Source: CALKXV01 sp965228905 (GTDB lineage Bacteria; Pseudomonadota; Alphaproteobacteria; Rhodobacterales; Rhodobacteraceae). Taken from it: 64,000 nucleotides of DNA. Shown piece after piece: positions 60,055 to 64,000 of this stretch (position 1 is the first letter of the stretch; every line of letters begins with the position of its first letter). The DNA is taken from assembly GCA_965228905.1 (NCBI GenBank), contig CBDDII010000003.1, positions 1,116,001-1,180,000 on the forward strand. Reading direction: 5' to 3'. A model generated the notes under the pieces. It made no database searches, had not been told where the DNA came from, and worked only from the letters and a program-made list of their open reading frames with translations. A program made the position numbers and the translations under genes.

Positions 60055-60822
60055 CTACTCGAAAATGACAGAGGTCAAACGCCCGGCGGCTTCACTCATC
60101 ATCGGGACGTGGTCCACAAGTTGTTCGACGGATAGCCTCTGGTTCGGTCCATGGGCGGCGAGCGAGGCAAAATAGCGCCCCTGGGGATCAAGAACCGGCA
60201 CCGCCACAGCCACCATGCCTTCCAGAAACTCTTCGTTGTCGAGCGCATATCCCTGGCGGCCAACGGTCTGTAGTTCAGACAAAAGGTCGGTCGGGGTGGT
60301 GATCGTGTTTTCGGTCAGGGGGGCGAGTTGCATCACGTTGACCAACCGCCGCCTTTCGGCCTTTGGCAGCGAGGCAAGAAACGTCTTGCCGCTTGCCGTG
60401 CAATGAAACGGAACATGGCTGCCGATCGGAAGCTGGATGCGAAAGGCCCAGTTGGTTTCCACCCGGTCCTTGTAGCTCATCCCCTGGTCTTCCGGCACGA
60501 CGAAGTTCACCGTTTCGCCAACCTGGTCGGCGACCCATTGCAGAACCTGGTGCCGGGAATGGTGTTGGACCGAGGCATGAAGCAATCCTGTCGCCAGCGA
60601 CCGCGCCCGTCGTCCGGGGTGAAACGCACCGCGCTTGTCGACGCGGTTGAGATAGCCTTCCTCAACCAGCGTCATGCAGAGCCTATGCGCCGTCTGTTTC
60701 GGTATCCCGACGATGCGTCCGACATCCGAAGCTGTGAGAGGTTCGCGAGACTGCCCCATAGCTTCGAGGATCAGGAGCGCCCTGAGGTTCGTCGGCACCC
60801 GTTCTTCCGTTTCTGCATTCAT
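60055..60822 (-). CDS. IclR-family transcriptional regulator
   Basis: 255 residues from the ATG at 60822, with GGAGG six bases upstream. A winged helix at the N-terminus (ALLILEAMGQ, then TASDVGRIVGIPKQTAHRLCMTLVEEGYL) is followed by the IclR effector domain (HCTASGKTFLASLP, YALDNEEFLEGMVAVAVPV). It heads the catabolic series on the minus strand and diverges from the GMC oxidase gene. A near-perfect inverted repeat in the shared promoter is a likely binding site. Confidence 0.93.
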   Translation of the reverse strand: MNAETEERVPTNLRALLILEAMGQSREPLTASDVGRIVGIPKQTAHRLCMTLVEEGYLNRVDKRGAFHPGRRARSLATGLLHASVQHHSRHQVLQWVADQVGETVNFVVPEDQGMSYKDRVETNWAFRIQLPIGSHVPFHCTASGKTFLASLPKAERRRLVNVMQLAPLTENTITTPTDLLSELQTVGRQGYALDNEEFLEGMVAVAVPVLDPQGRYFASLAAHGPNQRLSVEQLVDHVPMMSEAAGRLTSVIFE

Positions 60823-60890
60823 GACCCACCTCCGACAGATTCTTCTTGCTTCGCTCAGGAATACATGCTGCGCTAGATAAATGGGACATA

Positions 60891-60919
60891 AAATCTCATT
60901 TTTTGAAAAAATGGGATTT
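60891..60919. promoter_or_regulatory. Inverted repeat, candidate IclR operator
   Basis: AAATCTCATTTTTT (60891-60904), one central G, and AAAAAATGGGATTT (60906-60919) match as inverse arms at 13 of 14 positions. A further ATGGGA half-site stands at 60881-60886. The repeat lies 15 bases before the GMC start and 69 before the IclR start. Confidence 0.65.
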
Positions 60920-60933
60920 TTGGGAGGAAATGA

Positions 60934-62574
60934 GTGGAGTTTGACTTTGTCATCGTGGGCGCTGGCTCTGCGGGTTGTGCTTTGGCGCACCGCCTTGCAG
61001 CCGATGGCACGTACAAGGTCGCACTCATCGAGGCGGGGGGCGCCGACAGCTATCCGTGGATCCATATCCCCGTCGGTTATTTCAAGACCATGGGCAATCC
61101 CAGGACCGATTGGTGTTACCAGACCGAGCCTGACCCCGGCCTGAACGGTCGAAGCCTGAAGTGGCCGCGCGGCAAGGTGCTGGGCGGTTCCAGTTCTATC
61201 AATGGTCTTTTGTATGTTCGGGGGCAGGCGCGGGATTACGATCATTGGCGACAATTGGGGAACACCGGCTGGGGTTGGGACGACGTTCTGCCGCTGTTCA
61301 AGCGGTCCGAGAATTATCGAGGCGGCGACGACGACATGCGAGGCCGCGATGGCCCGCTGGCGGTCTCAGACACCGCCGTGCGCCGCGACATCGTGGATCG
61401 TTGGATCGAAGCCGCCGTGGCGGCGGGTTATCCCGCGAACTCCGATTACAATGGCCGGGATCAGGAGGGCGTCGGGCACTTCCAATTGACGATGCGCGAT
61501 GGCCGCCGGTGTTCCTCTGCCGCCGCCTATCTCAAGCCAGCCAAGAACTGGCCAAATCTCACGGTGCTGACAAATTGCCCTGCGCGGAAGCTCGTAATCG
61601 ACGGGCATCGAACCGTGGGTGTCGAAGTCGAACGCAATGGACAGGGCGAGACGATCAAGGCCCGCCGAGAGGTGATCCTTTCGCTCGGTGCGCTCGCTTC
61701 GCCTCAGCTTCTCATGGTGTCGGGCATCGGTCCGGGCCGTGACCTCAGGGAACATGGCATTGACGTCGTGGTCGATCTGCCTGGCGTCGGCCAGAACTTG
61801 CAGGATCACCTGCAGGCCCGGCCCGTCTACAAGACCACGCTTTCGACCATCAACACCGAGATCAACAGCCTGTTCAAGCAGGGATTGATCGCCGTTCGTT
61901 ATGCGCTGACACGTGCGGGCCCGATGACGATGGCCGCGAGCCTGGGAACGGCCTTTCTAAAGACCCGCCCCGAGTTGGAAACCCCGGACATACAGTTTCA
62001 TATCCAACCGTTCAGCGCCGATGCCTCAGGCATGATGAAGCCCCACGACTTCAACGCCTTCACCGCCAGTGTCTTGCAACTACGCCCCGAAAGTGCCGGG
62101 CGCATCCGATTGAAGTCGGCGCATATGCGTGACCATCCGGCGATCCATCCCAACTACCTGGCCACCCAGACCGATCAGGAAACAATTGTCGCGGGCATCC
62201 GCATCGCTCGCCGCATTGCACGGCACGAACCCTTGGCGAGTGCGATCACCAGTGAGCATAGCCCGGGTGCGGGCATTTCCGATGATGACGACGAGGCCTT
62301 GTTGAATTGGGCGCGCGATACAGCGACGACCATCTATCACCCAACGGGCACCTGCAAGATGGGACGCGACGACAAGGCCGTCGTTGACGAGCGTCTGCGC
62401 GTGCGGGGTATCGAGGGGCTGCGCGTTGCCGATGCCTCGATCATGCCAAGGATCGTTTCAGGCAACACGAACGCGCCAGCGATCATGATCGGAGAAAAGG
62501 CCAGCGATCTTGTTCTCGCCGATGCAAAAGGCGCGGCGGATCACAGGCCACAGAAAGAGGCCGTCGCAATGTGA
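60934..62574 (+). CDS. GMC-family oxidoreductase (choline dehydrogenase-like)
   Basis: 546 residues from the GTG at 60934, with GGGAGG six bases upstream. The FAD motif is FVIVGAGSAGCALAHRLA, the second GMC signature is PRGKVLGGSSSINGLLYVRG, and the active-site His and Asn lie in IYHPTGTCKMG and VSGNTNAPAIMIGEKASD. It resembles choline and other alcohol dehydrogenases; choline itself is not certain, since no betB or betI is near. It is divergent from IclR and precedes the TRAP genes. Confidence 0.93.
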   Translation: MEFDFVIVGAGSAGCALAHRLAADGTYKVALIEAGGADSYPWIHIPVGYFKTMGNPRTDWCYQTEPDPGLNGRSLKWPRGKVLGGSSSINGLLYVRGQARDYDHWRQLGNTGWGWDDVLPLFKRSENYRGGDDDMRGRDGPLAVSDTAVRRDIVDRWIEAAVAAGYPANSDYNGRDQEGVGHFQLTMRDGRRCSSAAAYLKPAKNWPNLTVLTNCPARKLVIDGHRTVGVEVERNGQGETIKARREVILSLGALASPQLLMVSGIGPGRDLREHGIDVVVDLPGVGQNLQDHLQARPVYKTTLSTINTEINSLFKQGLIAVRYALTRAGPMTMAASLGTAFLKTRPELETPDIQFHIQPFSADASGMMKPHDFNAFTASVLQLRPESAGRIRLKSAHMRDHPAIHPNYLATQTDQETIVAGIRIARRIARHEPLASAITSEHSPGAGISDDDDEALLNWARDTATTIYHPTGTCKMGRDDKAVVDERLRVRGIEGLRVADASIMPRIVSGNTNAPAIMIGEKASDLVLADAKGAADHRPQKEAVAM

Positions 62575-62665
62575 TGAACTCAGACAACAATAAAAACCCG
62601 CCCACCATAGAGCCTTCGATGGAGGGAACAAACGAGAAGACCGAAGGCAAGATCAAGGGAGGAAC

Positions 62666-63781
62666 ATGATGTTCGATCTATCAAGACTGACCAAAGCCAC
62701 GGCGGCAACTGCCGTGGGCGTGGCGATGATGGCCGGGGCCGCCTTCGCTGAAACGGTGATCCGCGTACAATCGGTTATTCCGTCGTCTGCGGACGAAGTG
62801 GTGATGCTGCAATCCTTTGCCGATGACGTCGAAGCCCTGACGGGCGGAGAGGTCAAGTTCGAGATTCTGCCCGCAGGGGCGGTCGTCGGTGTTCAGGAAA
62901 CACTGGATGCCGTGGATGCGGGACTTGTCGAAGGCGGTTTTGCCTGGACCCACTATTGGTCCGGCAAACATCCGGCGGCCATGTTGTTCGGCTCACCCGT
63001 GGCCGGGGCCGGCGTCGGCATGGACAACATCGCCTTCATGTCCTGGTTCCTGCACGCCGGTGGCCAGGAACTTTACGATCAGCTCTGGGACGAGATGGGT
63101 GTCAACGTCAAAGGCTTCATGCTGCAGCCTGTTGGCCCCGAGGCGCTTGGCTGGTTCAAGGAACCGATCGAGACGATGGCCGATTTCCGCAAGTACCGCT
63201 TCCGCACGCCTCCTGGCATTCCGGGGCAGACCTACAAGGACATCGGAGTCGCCTCGGTCGCCATGGGCGGCGGTGACATCCTGCCCGCACTGGAAAAGGG
63301 CACCATCGATGCCGCTGAATGGTGCTGTCCCAAGCCCGACAGTGTCTTCGGCTTCCAGAAAGTCCTGAAGCATTACTACCTGCAAGGCCTGCACCAGGTT
63401 GTCGTGAACGCCGACCTTTACATCAACAAGGACGTCTATGAAGGCCTGACCGAACAGCAGCAAAAGGCGATCCAGGTGGCCGCGAATGCCTCGCTCATGA
63501 ACTCCATGGGCTACCGTATTCATGAGAACGGCAAGGCTTTGGACAAGCTGATAAACGAAGACGGCGTGATCCTGCATGACACTCCGGCCGATTATTTCTC
63601 GGAGTACATGTCTGCGGCCTCGAAGGCGCTGGAAACAAATGCCGCCGAGAACGAGTTTTTTGCCAAGGTCTGGCAGTCGCAGAAGGATTTTGCCAAGACG
63701 GCCATCCCCTTCTGGGCAGGGGCGCAAGCCTCGAACGCCAGCCTAGGCAAGGCCTACGCGGACGAGCTTTTGGGCAAGTAA
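62666..63781 (+). CDS. TRAP transporter substrate-binding protein (DctP family)
   Basis: 371 residues with a signal peptide ending AGAAFA. Typical DctP blocks are present: RFRTPPGIPGQTYKDIG with the carboxylate-binding Arg, and GTIDAAEWCCPKPD. This subgroup often binds keto or hydroxy acids. Two ATG codons stand in tandem (62666, 62669); the second is better spaced from AGGGAGG. The small membrane subunit appears to follow. Confidence 0.94.
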   Translation: MMFDLSRLTKATAATAVGVAMMAGAAFAETVIRVQSVIPSSADEVVMLQSFADDVEALTGGEVKFEILPAGAVVGVQETLDAVDAGLVEGGFAWTHYWSGKHPAAMLFGSPVAGAGVGMDNIAFMSWFLHAGGQELYDQLWDEMGVNVKGFMLQPVGPEALGWFKEPIETMADFRKYRFRTPPGIPGQTYKDIGVASVAMGGGDILPALEKGTIDAAEWCCPKPDSVFGFQKVLKHYYLQGLHQVVVNADLYINKDVYEGLTEQQQKAIQVAANASLMNSMGYRIHENGKALDKLINEDGVILHDTPADYFSEYMSAASKALETNAAENEFFAKVWQSQKDFAKTAIPFWAGAQASNASLGKAYADELLGK

Positions 63782-63793
63782 ATGCAATCGGAT

Positions 63794-63816
63794 GGGCCGC
63801 AGGACGCTTGCGGCCC
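63794..63816 (+). terminator. Hairpin after the TRAP binding-protein gene
   Basis: GGGCCGCA (63794-63801) pairs with TGCGGCCC (63809-63816), followed by a pyrimidine-rich stretch. Probably a partial terminator that raises binding-protein levels over the membrane subunits. Confidence 0.6.
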
Positions 63817-63846
63817 TCCTTCTTCCTGCCGAAAATACCTCGGGGG
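63817..63846 (-). repeat. Dispersed intergenic element, copy 3
   Basis: Minus strand: GAGGTATTTTCGGCAGGAAG followed by AAG, nearly the same as copy 1 (770-800). Confidence 0.5.
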
Positions 63847-63864
63847 AATTGGCCGTCAGACCAA

Positions 63865-63883
63865 GGGGCAGAGCCCCCAAAAA
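63865..63883. other. Small GC hairpin followed by an A-run
   Basis: GGGGC-AGA-GCCCC (63865-63877), then C and AAAAAA. On the minus strand it looks like a terminator, but no minus-strand gene ends here. Confidence 0.35.
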
Positions 63884-63926
63884 AGACAGCGCGCCGCAAC
63901 GGGCAATCACATCGGGGAGGGATGGG

Positions 63927-64000
63927 GTGAGCGACGACATGGACGACATCAACCTCGACGCCGGCGACGAAATGCTGGCCGAGGCGCGGGGCGGGCCGGA
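63927..64000 (+). CDS. Start of a further TRAP transporter gene (probably DctQ small subunit), cut by the window end
   Basis: A GTG at 63927, with GGGGAGGG upstream, opens the frame MSDDMDDINLDAGDEMLAEA and stays open to the window end. Only 24 codons are visible: an acidic head without a membrane helix yet. Position after a DctP gene suggests the DctQ or DctM subunit; this is inference from gene order. Confidence 0.6.
   Translation, partial: MSDDMDDINLDAGDEMLAEARGGP

Overview
The window comes from a high-GC alphaproteobacterium of the order Rhodobacterales, most likely the Roseobacter group. The evidence is the 16S/23S rRNA sequence, the F1 ATP synthase order atpH-A-G-D-C, a PHB-type phaR, a GTTC-N7-GTTC type LexA site, TRAP transport genes and many roseobacter-type proteins. 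It is chromosomal and mostly housekeeping, with three visible accessory patches: 0.7-1.8 kb, 27.3-30.3 kb and 45.8-48.3 kb.

Layout. 1-0.7 kb: an OmpA-type lipoprotein truncated by the window edge. 0.9-1.8 kb: a membrane-anchored Imm11/DUF1629-like orphan. 2.0-6.9 kb: atpHAGDC on the minus strand, with paired palindromes between atpD and atpC. 7-13.4 kb: a methyltransferase, gloB, clpA and divergent hemE/hemC. 13.4-20.8 kb: phaR with a perfect CTGC-N3-GCAG site, a secreted caspase-like protein without catalytic residues, a MATE exporter, a VOC protein, an SH3 protein, a 2-hydroxyacid dehydrogenase, an HExxH lipoprotein and a glycosyltransferase-like protein. 20.8-27.3 kb: miaB, a pilin-like small protein, an SRPBCC/ArsR pair, phoH, a TetR regulator, an SDR and a LysE exporter. 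27.5-30.3 kb: an AT-rich secreted alpha/beta hydrolase gene with a C-terminal peptidoglycan-binding domain, split by an IS110-family element. The flanks are 7-bp repeats (AACGTCC), and removing the element restores one 336-codon reading frame. 30.4-40 kb: NYN-LOTUS protein coupled to a ClpP, GNAT, class III alcohol dehydrogenase, I78 inhibitor, SOS-type imuB, two fasciclin proteins, msrPQ and an MFS carrier.

40.1-45.8 kb is a full rRNA operon: promoter, boxA, 16S, tRNA-Ala, tRNA-Ile, 23S, 5S, terminator. The order of the two spacer tRNAs is the reverse of the usual Ile-Ala. The initiator tRNA-fMet, often found directly after 5S, lies 2.6 kb further on behind three poorly known genes.

The last 14 kb (49.7-64 kb) looks like one catabolic regulon. 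An IclR-family regulator heads a minus-strand series: a dimethylglycine-dehydrogenase-like flavoprotein, a THI5/NMT1-type ABC importer, bifunctional PutA closely linked to it, and a flavin monooxygenase. Diverging from it are a choline-dehydrogenase-like GMC oxidase and a TRAP transporter. A 14+14 bp inverted repeat with one mismatch sits in the divergent promoter. I infer uptake and stepwise breakdown of an N-methylated compound, perhaps ending in proline and glutamate; the substrate cannot be read from sequence. Together with the putative bridge RNA of the IS110 element, this is the most promising part of the window for new biology.
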